Source: Lampris incognitus
Taxonomy: Eukaryota; Chordata; Actinopteri; Lampriformes; Lampridae
Assembly (NCBI RefSeq): GCF_029633865.1
Contig: NC_079215.1
Location: 50,822,897 to 50,886,896, forward strand
Length of the DNA: 64,000 nucleotides
Direction of reading: 5' to 3'
Position numbers and translations under genes: made by a program. Shown here one piece after another: positions 40,001-48,800 of the stretch (position 1 is the stretch's first letter; every line of letters begins with the position of its first letter). Under the pieces are notes generated by a model that was not told the origin of the DNA, made no database searches, and saw only the letters and a program-made list of their open reading frames with translations.

Positions 40001-43000
40001 ATATAGATAAATTCAGATTTTTGAACCCCACCACAAAAACCTTATTGCTCATAGTCTCTGGAAAGAGATCAACTGTTTGCAACCTATTGAATTTCTTCAA
40101 AAAAATACAATATAGTGTAATACCAATTTCTGCCGCACACATTATGTTGATGGATAATTAAGGTTTCCTTTTTATATTCTAGTTCTTCATCATCTTTTTA
40201 GAATAAAATCTTTTTTAATTTAAGTACTTGCATTTGTATTAAGTATTTTATCCTGTTGGCTGGTATTTTTGTATTTAGTTCAGTATTTATGTAGATTTTT
40301 TTTTTAATTTATTTCTGATTTTCCCCTTTTTTCTCCCAATTTAGTGGCCAATCGATCCCTATTTTAGTTCAAACACCCACCCTCGTACTGCATGCGTTCG
40401 CCAACTGCATCTCTTCGGCCGGCAGTCTCGAAGGAGACGCCTCGCCACTTTCATGACAAGGCGACTGCACGCTGAACCACTGCTTTTTCTGACACACAGA
40501 GAAGCATTTATGTGACGAACACAAGCCGACTTCGCCCCCCCTCCCGAAGACAGCGTTGCCAATTATTGCTGCTTCATCGAGTCCGGCCATAGTCGGATCT
40601 GACGAGACTGGGGCGCGAACCCCGGGCCCCAGTGGGCAACTGCATCGACACAAAGCCGATGCTTAGACCACTACACCACCGCGGACCCCGTATTTATGTA
40701 GATTTTTAAAATTGGGATAACATAATTAAACTGCACACGTTCCACAGTAAAAAAAAAAAGTTGAATAAAGACTCTCAGGTACACAGATAACAAGGTTCCT
40801 TTACTGTCGAGGTTGTTTACAAACCATTCTGCTTTTTCTGATGTGTTTTATTGGGGGTTTTTTTGGGGGGAGGGAGTTCCCCCTTTTTCTCCCCAACTGT
40901 ACTTGGCTAATTACCCCATTCTTGCGAGCCGTCCCGGTTGCTGCTCCACCCCCTCTGCCGATCCGGGGAGGGCTGCAGACTACCACATGCGTCCTCCGAT
41001 ACATGTGGAGTTGCCAGCCGCTTCTTTTCACCTGACAGTGAGGAGTTTTGCCAGGGGGACGTAGCAAGTGGGAGGATCACGCTATTCCCCCCAGTTCCCC
41101 CTCAACCCCTGAACAGGTGCCCCGACCGACCAGAGGAGGCGCTAGTGTAGCAACCAGGACACATACCTACATCCAGCTTCCCGCCTGCAGACACAACTAA
41201 TTATACGAATACACTGCTATGCTACCCGGACGCCTCTGATGCGTTTGTTAAGACAGACACTCCATAGGCAAGTCTTTGCATCCTTCTGTAACCTTGCATT
41301 GTTAATCTAACTTGTCATATCCATGCACATTAATGACTGGGCGGTGATAAGACTATTAATTTACTCTTTTACACTATCTGCAATTTCCTCCACTGAAGCA
41401 AGGAATAACTCTACTCACTAAGTTGTGTGTACAGTTATGTGTGTGTGTGTGTGTGTGTGTATATATCTGTGCATGTGTGTGTGTGTGTGTGTGCGCATAT
41501 GTTACCTTGATAAACTGAGGCTTGGCTAGCCGGACTGTGGCTACAAAACAGACCTGGTCATCAAAGGCGGGCTGTAACGATCGCTGTAACACCCCTGCCA
41601 AACCATTCCTGGTCACATTGGGAACTATGGGGCAGAAAAGGGGCAAAATGAAATGGATGTTTTCAACTCAAAGTCTCGACCAAATGAAAAACTATGATTA
41701 AAAAAAAAAATCGTGCCTCAGATCAATTAGTTTATGTTTTGAAACTACATACCATTACTGAGTGACTTGAAGTTACCAATGAACTTCACATATTCATAAA
41801 CGGGGGGCTCCTTTGGGTTAATGGTCCCTCGCAGCATGTGACAGCAGAACTCCATCTGGTTTTTCGCTGTAGACAAAATGAAAGTAATTACAGGATTCAT
41901 ACTGTGAAAAAAAAACTTCCAGCTATATTTGGCATTTTTGAATTTACTTATGGGTAATATTGTTTCATGTGTCCAAAATTATTTCATGGCCCTGGCATCG
42001 GACCAAGACAAACAACTGATAAAGCATTGCAAAGCTACTATTTTTCTGTGGAAAAGCTTCCCTTCGCCACCCCCCATCAGCTCAGAAAGACAAAATATGA
42101 ACACAGCACCACTGTAATCGTCTTACTGGTTTATACTGGTTTTCCATAGCGACAGATATCCCAGTGATCTAAACAGGAGGTTTTTCTAATGCTGGCCATC
42201 ACCTATTCTATGCTTTTTTCTTAATAAATGATTTTTATGCTTTTACTACAGTGCAACCTCTCATCCTATAGTCTTACAAACACCTAACAGGGTAACAAAA
42301 GGGCAAGAAGATATCTAGAGAACAGCAAATACTGCGAAAATTGGTATGTTGGTACTGACTCTTAAGGTAATCCGTGCCAAGGCTCTCAGGGACAGTGGGA
42401 TGTGTGGACAGAGCCTTGTACACGTCAGAGTGCTCCCCCAGTGGCAAGAAGTTTAACAAGTTCTGGTCCACCAGGTCCGCCTAAGGGTGCAAACACAGAT
42501 AAAAAATAAGTACACGGCGATGGCAAACAGACTTATTTTAACTTAGCCTCACGAATGACCCGCCTTGACCTGTTTCTATCACACAACAGGTGACTAACTC
42601 ATACAACACCGGAGCAAGACTCGCTGTTACTCACCGGGAGGTGCTCTAGCAACGAGGTGACACTCTCAGAGACATAGAGGATGTTACCATCAGTCATTAT
42701 TGCTATGAAAAAACCATCCAGAGCCTGACAAAAAGAAAACAATAGGACACACTTAAATCTGGGGTTTATAGAAGTATAATAAGTTGGAGAATGCCATCAA
42801 TTTCTTTTGTTGAATCAAGAGGTATCTTAACCTTTAAATAGTATCTAAAAATAAAACTGAATTAATATTTCTGAACCATGCAGACTTTTCTTTTAACTAT
42901 GAAAAAAGTCAGATAAAACTGAGTGGCTTGGAGTTAGAGCTGTCTACAGCCCTGGCTGCAAAATTTACAGCAATAGTAAAGCAACAGTGGCCATCATAAT

Positions 43001-45851
43001 TAAACTGGTGCCCGAAAGAGAGTAAGAGGTATCAGCGGTGAGGCTTCCTACCTCCAGCATAAGTTGGGTGAACTCCTCATTGCTCAGGAATGGAGGCTTC
43101 CAGTCCTGTCTGATCTCGCTGGACTCTGACTGGGCAGCTATCTCTGATAGAGGATGGACAGAGGAAGAATGTGTAAAGTTCAACTCACTTGTAATGTAAC
43201 AGGCACCGCAACAAAGAAACTATTAACGTAAGGAAATAAAAGCACAAGACAAAACAGAGCAATAAAATAACATAGAAAAACAATTCAGTTATGGGTCAAG
43301 TGTTAAATGATAATAAAAACATGATGCACACGGTTCACTACATGAGCTATAAGGACAAGAGAAAATAAACCCACAGAACAGTGTTCAGAGGGTTAAGAGA
43401 TAAACATAAATGCAACCTCCAAAAGAACAAATTCATTTCACGAAGCAGTTAATCTAAACACAGGAAATGAGGTAAAGAGGTGTGAGCCCTGACCTTTGTG
43501 TTTGCACAGGAAGTCGATGCTTTTCTGCAAGATGGTGGACTTGTCCATCTTCCTGGTGTTGCCCGGCAACATCGTGCCGAGCTCCTTGATGAGGACATTG
43601 AACTGGTCTCTCCGTTTCTTCTCGGACTTATTACGGGACACGCTGCAATTCAAATTTCAAGTACAAATTCAATATTTACCCCCAACAAAATGTATTTTCC
43701 CCAATTAATTTTTCAGTAAACTTTTCCTCCTACTAACGTTTGTCAAAACACTCTACTTTGACAAAACGCTGCTTTGACGTCTACATTATATGTAAGATTC
43801 CAGCCGTTATGTGATTTTGTGAATGACTCCAAAAATGCTGCATTGAGACTGCAGGGTAGTATAGATGTTGAGTATAACACATGAATGACCAGCTCCTTCT
43901 CACAAGGAACTTAAGGGTTAGTTAGTAAAAACATTTTTCAATGTTATTTTAGATTAATTCAACATTAGTCTGACCCATCGGATGTAAACCGCATAAACCC
44001 GCCATTGTCCAACCATTTCAGTCAGACTTCTCCTTCCCTTCCGCTATCTGCGTGTTACCGTTTTCAAAGTCCCCGTCGCTACGTGAAACAACAACCTCCG
44101 AGCTAGCAACCTACACGCTGAAAATGACAAGTTCCCCACCTGACACTATTTTACAAGGGCACCGTCGTTGCATCCTGGGGTTAGCGCCGCCAAAGACGAT
44201 TGTGATTGGTTTGAAGGGATACAAAGAAGCCAGAGCGAGGCGCTAAAACGAAGTGTGGAGTTCGGTCTGGCTATGCGAGACTAATTAAACATGAGTAAAG
44301 GCTGAACTGGAGCCAGCGTCTGCAATCACTACATCACTCTTTGCGAACGGATTTGCTGAGCTTATGTGGCCAATAGTGTAATTAGCATCACTCAAGAGGG
44401 TTCATCTATCCATTTATCTTACCGTTTAGCTTTGTCCTTCTCATCCTCTTCCATCAACCCATCAAAAATGCTACAATCTTCCCTGGGGGATGAAGAGACA
44501 GATAGAAATATTTACAGACTCACTGAGTACCAAGCGCACTTTTCGTGTGTGTACTTTTCTCAGCAGCCTGAAAGCTGATGTGAATTTTATGTAGACCAAT
44601 GATGAACTAAGGCACTCTACCAGATGAAGATTAAAATGTCTTGATTTTTTTTTGGTCATGTTCAAAATCAAACCACTGAACTAATAAAAAAAAACCACCT
44701 TTGGTGCCCACATTAGGGACTCCATCAAGGATTCACATCCCATTTGTGGTTTCACTTATTTTAATGTATCAGTTTTGAATATGACCAATAAAAAAAGCAA
44801 TTATAAACTATTTGCTTAAAGAGAAAATTCACACATTTTCAACTTTATCTTTGTCTATCTGTAACAGGGATAGCACATGAAAAATAACTGCAGTTGTTCC
44901 TGATCATTTCTGCATCTCTGGAGGCAGTGAATGAGATTTTTTTCTGGCCACCGAGTGACGTATTGTGACATCAGTTGGTGGCCAGAAAAACTACTGCCTA
45001 GAAGGTTTTTTTTTAATCTACTCTAAACATGCTGTTCAAAAAATACATCTTGACTAAGCTACATTTCCGATGGTGGAAATGACGTCCCACAACACTAGCA
45101 CACAAGATTTTATGTACGACAATACAGAAGCTTATGCGTAATGCATTCTGGTACATGTAGGCGCTGTGGGAAAGACTGTGTGAGCAGGACAACACCGATT
45201 ACTCCCGTCAATATTATATGCAGAGGGGACTTAATTGCTTCAACTGACTGCATTGCTCATGAGTACTAATCGCACATCCATAAAACCATCGGTGAAATTT
45301 CCCTTTAGGTGCCTTGGTTCATCTTCAGTCTGAATGCACGGTTAAAATCCCTGTCAAGGAGAGCGGTCCAAAGTTTTTTCTTTACTTGTAAACTCAAGAA
45401 GCCCTCCGAGTTGTTTATTATGTATGTTTTTTTTTCTATTTTAGCAGAAATGCGTTGTTTATAATACCAGATGGCCAGTTACTACAGAAGAAGATTCTTA
45501 CATGCAAGGAGGTTTATTTTTGGGTCAGACCAAATGAAAAAAAAAGAGAGGTAAGGAATGAACTGGAAGAGAGAAGGAATGGATTGTGCTTGCCACGGAA
45601 GTTATGACTGTATTGGTGACGCTGGCCTGTTTTAAGGGTGTGCACGTGTGTCTGCGCATGAGTGCATTTGAGTGTGTTGTAAAATACCCAATGCTACTTG
45701 TCATGATGGCTGTTGATCAGGGCTGTAGCTGCAGTGATTGGCTCTTTAGTCGTGAGGTAGGCATTTGGAAAAGCACCTGGGTGGGGGAGGAAAGGTCACT
45801 GGATAAGATGTCATTCCCAATACATCTACAATTGCATGTTAGCAGAGACAT

Positions 45852-45927
<76 letters not shown>

Positions 45928-47040
45928 CATATTTGACAAGACGAACTTGTTCACCAAACTCCTGACAAACATACATTGACCAGATTTAAATGAGAAAAAA
46001 AATTAAATAGACTGATATACTTTATAACTACATACAAATATTGGACTTTACTTGTTAAACCATGCATTAAATAACATTTAATACAACTGTATGCATTTTT
46101 ATACCCTGAATAAGCTTTTTACTCAGTGCTTCTTTGTGAGGCACTAATAAAATGGCCTACCTCTTTCAGGGTACACACAACTGTTTTATTGTACTTTGTT
46201 ATTATTGGCGCAATATACAGTAATGCAATTTAAAAAGATGTTAATAAATACATGTCTGAAGTTTTAATCATAAAACAAATGTCTAAAGAGAACATCATAA
46301 AAAATCGTTACTGGTCAATGACGAATGAAAATGCAGAGTAAATTGATTTGTTATGGTAGATAAGATGTTGTAGATTCAACTAAATGTTATCACATTTTTC
46401 TTGTTATAGACAGAAAAGTCAACAAAGAAAATCTACACACTATCTCATAAGCTAACGTGTGCACAAACAACCCAGCATGTGTGTGTGTGTGTACATGCTC
46501 TGTCTATCCTCATGGGGACTCTGGCTTCATAAAAATAACAAAATCAGAAACCACCTACCTCATGGGGACCTAGGTCCTCATGAGGAAAAGGGTTATTACT
46601 GGTCAAGGGGTTAGGTTTAGGGCTAGTTACAACTGGGATTAAGTTTAGGCTTAGGGTCTAGTATTAGTTAGTAGTCTAACTTTAGTTAGGCCTTAGAATA
46701 AGGCTCAGGGGGAGGTTAAGTTTAAATTTGGGTTATTTTTGGATCATCTTCGGGTTAAGATTAGGGTAATGGTTAGGGATAAGGATAGTGTTAGGGATGG
46801 GGTTAACGTTAGGGTTAATTTTGGGGTCTAACATCAGTCAAAATACTACTTCCCTAACGAAAATGTCTGGTCCCCATGAGGATAGAACACCAGCTGTGTG
46901 CATATGTTCCTGTGTGAAGAAGTCACTTCTTACCCCACTGCAGCTTGCGTGTTCAGTTAATTACAAGTCTTTTCTTGGGGGTCGATTAAGGGGTTTGGGG
47001 AAAAGGTGGACTGTATAGAAAAAGTTGACTCTGAGGTCAT
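20414..47040 (-). CDS. clock: CLOCK circadian bHLH-PAS transcription factor
   Basis: Positive arm of the circadian oscillator: in the nucleus it pairs with BMAL proteins and activates E-box genes such as per and cry. Minus-strand exons: 44423-44482, 43494-43642, 43052-43143, 42635-42724, 42360-42480, 41753-41866, 41506-41624, 38704-38786, 38339-38445, 35293-35440, 34962-35037, 34050-34194, 32816-32919, 31325-31540, 29801-29959, 25634-25831, 22788-22969, 22360-22489, 21138-21272 and 20414-20581. A weaker start exon lies near 47030-47093. Phases join without an internal stop. The order is bHLH, PAS-A, PAS-B with PAC, a serine-rich segment, a polyQ exon, the exon-19 coiled coil and a glutamine-rich activation domain. 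About 868 residues are read to TAG. Odd points are a long mid-protein polyQ tract and an early stop in the last exon. The clocka or clockb paralogue is undecided. Confidence 0.95.
20931..21083. mobile_element. MITE-like palindromic element in last clock intron
   Basis: The ends TGGAGGGCCA and TGGCCCTCCA are perfect inverted repeats, with further partial pairing inward (CCCAACCCAACAC against GTGCTGGGTTGG). Length 153 bases. Confidence 0.7.
21138..25831 (-). CDS. clock: clock glutamine-rich activation-domain exons
   Basis: Exons 25634-25831 ([18 protein letters not shown]), 22788-22969 ([29 protein letters not shown]), 22360-22489 ([35 protein letters not shown]) and 21138-21272 ([12 protein letters not shown]). 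The invariant motifs [10 protein letters not shown] and LVTKLVTAP identify the CLOCK/NPAS2 C-terminal half. The intron between 22969 and 25634 holds a SINE/hAT nest. Confidence 0.93.
21850..22215. mobile_element. possible hAT-derived relic in a clock intron
   Basis: The region is bounded by TAGTTGTCAACTACT and TAGTTTAGTCAACTA-like stretches (ACTAGTGGTTTTGATAGTCA at the right). Such ACTAGT-rich ends are typical of fish hAT relics. Internal coding is not recognisable. Confidence 0.35.
23853..25421 (+). mobile_element. hAT-family DNA transposon, inactive
   Basis: Imperfect terminal inverted repeats TAGGGGTGTCACAA and TAGGGCTGTCAGGA (right end, inverted), with an exact 8-base target duplication GTTGGTAG (23845-23852 and 25422-25429). 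The plus frames encode a BED-finger start ([20 protein letters not shown], later [10 protein letters not shown]) and transposase pieces such as [15 protein letters not shown] and [19 protein letters not shown] lies where the second zinc-ligand Cys of the BED finger is expected, and other stops follow, so it is dead. A family A SINE lies inside. Confidence 0.87.
25044..25345 (+). mobile_element. tRNA-derived SINE, family A, copy 4 (5'-truncated, inside hAT)
   Basis: Starts mid-body at GTGGGTATGTGTCCTGG and ends AAGTACAATTGGGGAGAAAA. Plus orientation, opposite to the SINE that hosts the hAT element. No clear target duplication was seen. Confidence 0.8.
25577..25626. repeat. (GT)n microsatellite at clock donor
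   Basis: Lies about 8 bases downstream, in clock orientation, of the donor of exon 25634-25831. Confidence 0.95.
25902..25975. repeat. (GT)n and CA/GT mixed repeat
   Basis: GT array followed by alternating CACACG/GTACAC purine-pyrimidine sequence. Confidence 0.85.
26730..27085 (-). mobile_element. tRNA-like SINE, family B, copy 2
   Basis: Minus orientation: the plus strand reads TTTATTAATCCCATGGGGAA at the tail end and CTTGCTGTGAGGCGACAGCA ... CCACCGTGCCGCCCAT at the head. Same family as 11753-12116. Confidence 0.75.
27415..28565 (+). mobile_element. L2/CR1-like LINE reverse transcriptase remnant
   Basis: The plus frame holds the RT catalytic motif [14 protein letters not shown] (about 27750), then [20 protein letters not shown] and [11 protein letters not shown]. 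Stops and shifts are present. A 284-base SINE-like sequence interrupts it at 28235-28518. Lies in a clock intron, antisense to clock. Confidence 0.78.
28235..28518 (+). mobile_element. SINE-like insertion inside LINE
   Basis: Flanked by a perfect 13-base direct repeat GCTAGAATCCTAA (28222-28234 and 28519-28531). Contains TTTTTACGTCGGATGCCCTTCCTGAC-type sequence common in fish SINE 3' parts (shown here only in part). The LINE frame resumes after it (TRKFDHI). Confidence 0.75.
28575..29260 (+). repeat. dispersed repeat R2, copy 1
   Basis: Shares GAATGGTGT...TGTATAT and the blocks ...TCTCC(A/G)TGG(G/T)GATGGTGG, GGACACTGCTTGGCATC and TCATATTCTTC with 55790-56160. The inner part is itself repeated (28600-28790 and 28855-29040). 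No coding is recognised. Confidence 0.6.
29424..29494. repeat. (GT)n microsatellite
   Basis: GT array in a clock intron, next to a GGTTAG-rich element. Confidence 0.95.
29535..29735. repeat. GGTTAG-rich element with GTCCTCAC arms
   Basis: Arms GTGAGGAC and GTCCTCAC bracket degenerate TTAGGG/TTAAGG-like units. Resembles the element at 46504-46885. Probably a non-autonomous repeat, not a telomere. Confidence 0.55.
29801..29959 (-). CDS. clock: clock exon 19 equivalent (coiled coil)
   Basis: The 159-bp exon encodes 53 residues, including [20 protein letters not shown] and [18 protein letters not shown]. It corresponds to the exon skipped in the mouse Clock-delta19 mutant, a coiled coil needed for full transactivation and CIPC binding. 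The exon is in phase at both ends, so skipping it would keep the reading frame. Confidence 0.95.
30517..30587. repeat. (TTGA)n tetranucleotide array
   Basis: About 17 units of TTGA/GATT in a clock intron. Confidence 0.95.
31325..31540 (-). CDS. clock: clock polyglutamine exon
   Basis: This 216-bp, in-phase exon begins [17 protein letters not shown] and then has two glutamine runs of about 20 and 16, separated by HQQQH, before [14 protein letters not shown]. The codons are mixed CAA and CAG, on the plus strand a TTG/CTG array. Human CLOCK has a non-repetitive Gln/Ser stretch here. The acceptor (ttgtag) and donor (CAG|gtgag) are both good, so the tract is predicted to be translated. Confidence 0.92.
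32400..32668 (-). mobile_element. tRNA-derived SINE, family A, copy 5 (truncated)
   Basis: Minus orientation. It begins CTCCCAATTGTACTTGGCCA and stops at CCAGAGGAGGCG; the tRNA-like head is missing. It lies about 150 bases 3' of exon 32816-32919. Confidence 0.82.
32816..34194 (-). CDS. clock: clock serine-rich linker exons
   Basis: Exon 34050-34194 encodes [20 protein letters not shown] followed by a Ser/Arg-rich stretch ([11 protein letters not shown]). Exon 32816-32919 encodes [20 protein letters not shown] and SSISSQ. In mammals this region carries phosphorylation sites and a nuclear localisation signal. The first exon's donor is followed within 10 bases by a (CA)n array on the coding strand, the 33990-34043 (GT)n of the plus strand. 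Confidence 0.92.
33990..34043. repeat. (GT)n microsatellite at clock donor
   Basis: Lies about 5-6 bases past the donor of exon 34050-34194 in clock orientation. Confidence 0.95.
34962..38786 (-). CDS. clock: clock PAS-B and PAC exons
   Basis: Exons 38704-38786 ([20 protein letters not shown]), 38339-38445 ([20 protein letters not shown]), 35293-35440 ([20 protein letters not shown]) and 34962-35037 ([20 protein letters not shown]). These are nearly identical to vertebrate CLOCK and are the most conserved coding block in the window. A Penelope-like element of about 1.8 kb sits in the intron between 35440 and 38339. Confidence 0.96.
36176..37975 (+). mobile_element. Penelope-like retroelement remnant with GIY-YIG domain
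   Basis: The 3' ORF encodes a GIY-YIG-type endonuclease module: [40 protein letters not shown] and [13 protein letters not shown]. Upstream is the linker ([15 protein letters not shown]). Terminal sequence (GTTGAATCAGTTCATCTGG, TCACTCATCTAAGTGACCTC) occurs inverted at 36180-36300 and forward at 37880-37965, with a third piece at 36795-36865. 36176-36535 is an inverted partial copy of the 3' region. Stops are present and most of the RT is missing. A family A SINE interrupts it. Lies in a clock intron. Confidence 0.8.
37008..37437 (-). mobile_element. tRNA-derived SINE, family A, copy 6, inside Penelope-like element
   Basis: Minus orientation. The tail is at about 37008 (TTTTTTTTTTCCCTCC) and the tRNA-like head near 37437 (GGTAGCCAATGGATTGCC). 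An imperfect target duplication, AAGTGCC..GAGGA, flanks it (from 36993 and from 37438). It splits the Cys-rich region of the GIY-YIG ORF. Confidence 0.82.
40296..40689 (-). mobile_element. tRNA-like SINE, family C
   Basis: On the minus strand the head is GGTCCGCGGTGGTGTAGTGG with CTAAGCATCGGC and a B-box-like GGGTTCGCGCCC. The tail is T-rich on the plus strand. It is distinct from families A and B. Lies in a clock intron. Confidence 0.65.
40849..41234 (-). mobile_element. tRNA-derived SINE, family A, copy 7
   Basis: Minus orientation, with tail CCCCCTTTTTCTCCCC at the left and head GCTATGCTACCCGGACGCC at the right. Near-perfect target duplication TCTGATG(T/C)GTTT (40837-40848 and 41235-41246). 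Part of the head is deleted. Confidence 0.85.
41438..41494. repeat. (GT)n microsatellite with TATATATC interruption
   Basis: Two GT runs about 10 bases from the donor of clock exon 41506-41624. Confidence 0.92.
41506..43143 (-). CDS. clock: clock PAS-A exons
   Basis: Five exons (43052-43143, 42635-42724, 42360-42480, 41753-41866, 41506-41624) encode [60 protein letters not shown] and the PAS-A to PAS-B linker ending [14 protein letters not shown]. The phases are all consistent. PAS-A mediates pairing with BMAL1. Confidence 0.95.
43494..44482 (-). CDS. clock: clock bHLH exons
   Basis: Exon 44423-44482 encodes [16 protein letters not shown]. Exon 43494-43642 encodes the basic region and helix-loop-helix: [20 protein letters not shown], then [20 protein letters not shown]. 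The DNA-contacting basic residues are intact. The second helix ends SIDFLCKHK, with Cys where human and zebrafish CLOCK, as I recall them, have Arg. Confidence 0.96.
44483..46480. other. clock 5' intron, little recognised
   Basis: About 2 kb of AT-rich DNA before the TIR element. Apart from the CA array at 45853-45926 I see no gene or named element. Confidence 0.5.
45853..45926. repeat. (CA)n microsatellite
   Basis: Perfect CA array in the first clock introns. Confidence 0.95.
46504..46885. mobile_element. TTAGGG-rich element with 16-base inverted termini
   Basis: CTATCCTCATGGGGAC (46504-46519) is the exact inverse of GTCCCCATGAGGATAG (46870-46885). Between them lie many GGGTTAGG/TTTAGG units. 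This is a widespread type of fish repeat and probably a non-autonomous DNA transposon. Confidence 0.7.
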
Positions 47041-47093
47041 TGGGGTCGTGAAAGTGCACTGGACCATGAGCAGAACATGGTGGTCAAGCCAAC
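47030..47093 (-). CDS. clock: candidate clock start exon (5'UTR end plus MTS...)
   Basis: On the minus strand a good acceptor (tttctgttgcag) precedes position 47093. ATG at 47040-47038 begins M-T-S. If the donor is the gt at 47029-47028, the two leftover bases join the next exon in phase and give [12 protein letters not shown], resembling the MTSS...SIFDG start of fish CLOCK. That donor (GA|gtcaac) is poor. A second phase-compatible gt follows 18 bases later. An earlier out-of-frame ATG at 47078 would be an upstream ORF. An alternative initiator is the in-frame ATG within exon 44423-44482 ([10 protein letters not shown]). Confidence 0.45.
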
Positions 47094-48706
47094 CTGCAAC
47101 AGAAACCACAGCACAAACAGAGGTCACTGAGGGTCAGAAGGTCACTGGGGGAGTCAGCTATTAGGGTGATTTTCCACCATATTATTTAGTGTTAAGGGAG
47201 TCAAAGGAGGGAAACCTCAACCTGATTTGGATGAGAACATAAACAGAATAGGGCAGCCATATTCTCAGGGGCTTCTTGAAGCTACAGTAAATGCTGAGGA
47301 TGTCTAATATATTGCCTGTTTTAACACAGGTCTTATAGTTGATGAAACTAAAATAAATGATTAAGGAAGAAAGAGGAGTAAGTCTAACATGTTGAAAGTG
47401 CATAAACAACAGGACAACCTGAAATCAGAAAATTACCAGGGTTACGTTAAGTTATACTACAAAAACTCTATTGGAGCACTGTGACCCAATTGTGAGGCGA
47501 CGTTGGCAAGATGAGTGAAACTTATTTGGGATTTGTCTTTGTGCGCAAATCTATTCTGCTATGTTCAACGCCTTCAATAAACTGACAATTTAGGTCCTGT
47601 AATGGAAAAGACCCTAATTTACACATACACACCCAGATTTAACCACATACCAAAGCCTAAGCTACCTTCACAGCAACAACAATGCATCTACGTTGACATG
47701 GGCGCTGCCTGTGATGCTTTACGAATCTATATAAATAGACTTGTTGGTAGAAGTAGGATATAACTGGAATAGGCCTACATGGTGTATACGATTAGCCAAA
47801 CATACAAGACTTAGTGCCCGTGGTTCATTATTTTTGACCAAATTACATTGTGACCTTTCCTAGGGCCAATCTGCCCTATTCAAACGCACAATTCAAAGAC
47901 ATTGCTGTTATAAACAATAACATATTCGTCAATTTGCATTATCACAGAGCACAAAAAACACCTGGCTGGGCACAGAGAGCGAAAAAAGAATGAATGTAAC
48001 GCTACCATTCGGAGCCACAGGTGTTCGTTATACAACCGAAAAGAGAGCAAGCGATGTAGCTAAGCTAGCAGGCTAACTAAGCTGTCCGCCGACCGTGGCC
48101 GGGTCAGTCACAGATGCGGTCCATTCACTGGCCTTGTCCCGTTACTGAACACACTCGGCCGGGTCACACCGTCGGAGGTGGGGGAAGCGTCGTCAACGCA
48201 CTGGCCGCTGAAAAACATGAAGATCCCCCGTCCACCGCTCGCAGGCTGCCGCCAGTCCGACGCTGTCACGCAACGGCTGACATAAACCCGAAATAATCTC
48301 CAAAATGTACCGACGACAAACCTCAACGTCGGCGCGGAAGATAAGACTGCTCCGTACAAGAAGTCAAACAGACAATAAACTGCGATGGTCGAAACGTTTT
48401 CGCGGCAGATGTATACACACACACGTTCCCACACGCGCACACACAAACACATATACACGCGCGCGCACACACACACACACAGTGGCACATATTCACATGC
48501 TCGCCCACTCGTACACATAGACACTCGCTGCTCTGAATGTGGGTCACTAGGCCTTGCTCTCCCTCGAGTGTGCGGAAACACTTCCAAAGCCTCCTTCTGC
48601 AGTCCGATCGCTTCCGCACGCTAAAACACTATTTACCCGCACGAGCGCTGCGCTATAACGCAATAAGTAATCCTTTTTGACACTGTGTAATTATTTCAAG
48701 TCTTAC

Positions 48707-48800
48707 CTTTCCGAATAGTCGACTGCGGGCTTCGTATTTGGCTTATTTAGACGTTGCATGAGGGGGGGGGGGGGGAGACCGGACTCCGGGTTGGGGAGAA
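48707..48800 (-). promoter_or_regulatory. candidate noncoding first exon and promoter of clock
   Basis: A strong minus-strand donor, GGAAAG|gtaaga, lies at 48707/48706. The flanking 48.0-49.1 kb is clearly richer in CG dinucleotides than its surroundings, as expected for a CpG-type promoter. No coding frame is evident. I did not find a perfect CACGTG E-box. The transcription start and exon 5' edge are not defined by the sequence. Confidence 0.35.

Noticed and set aside
48108-48619. 159-codon minus frame and neighbours upstream of clock
   Set aside because: CG-rich promoter-type DNA with CA/GT tracts; no domain, no splice context and no similarity recognised.
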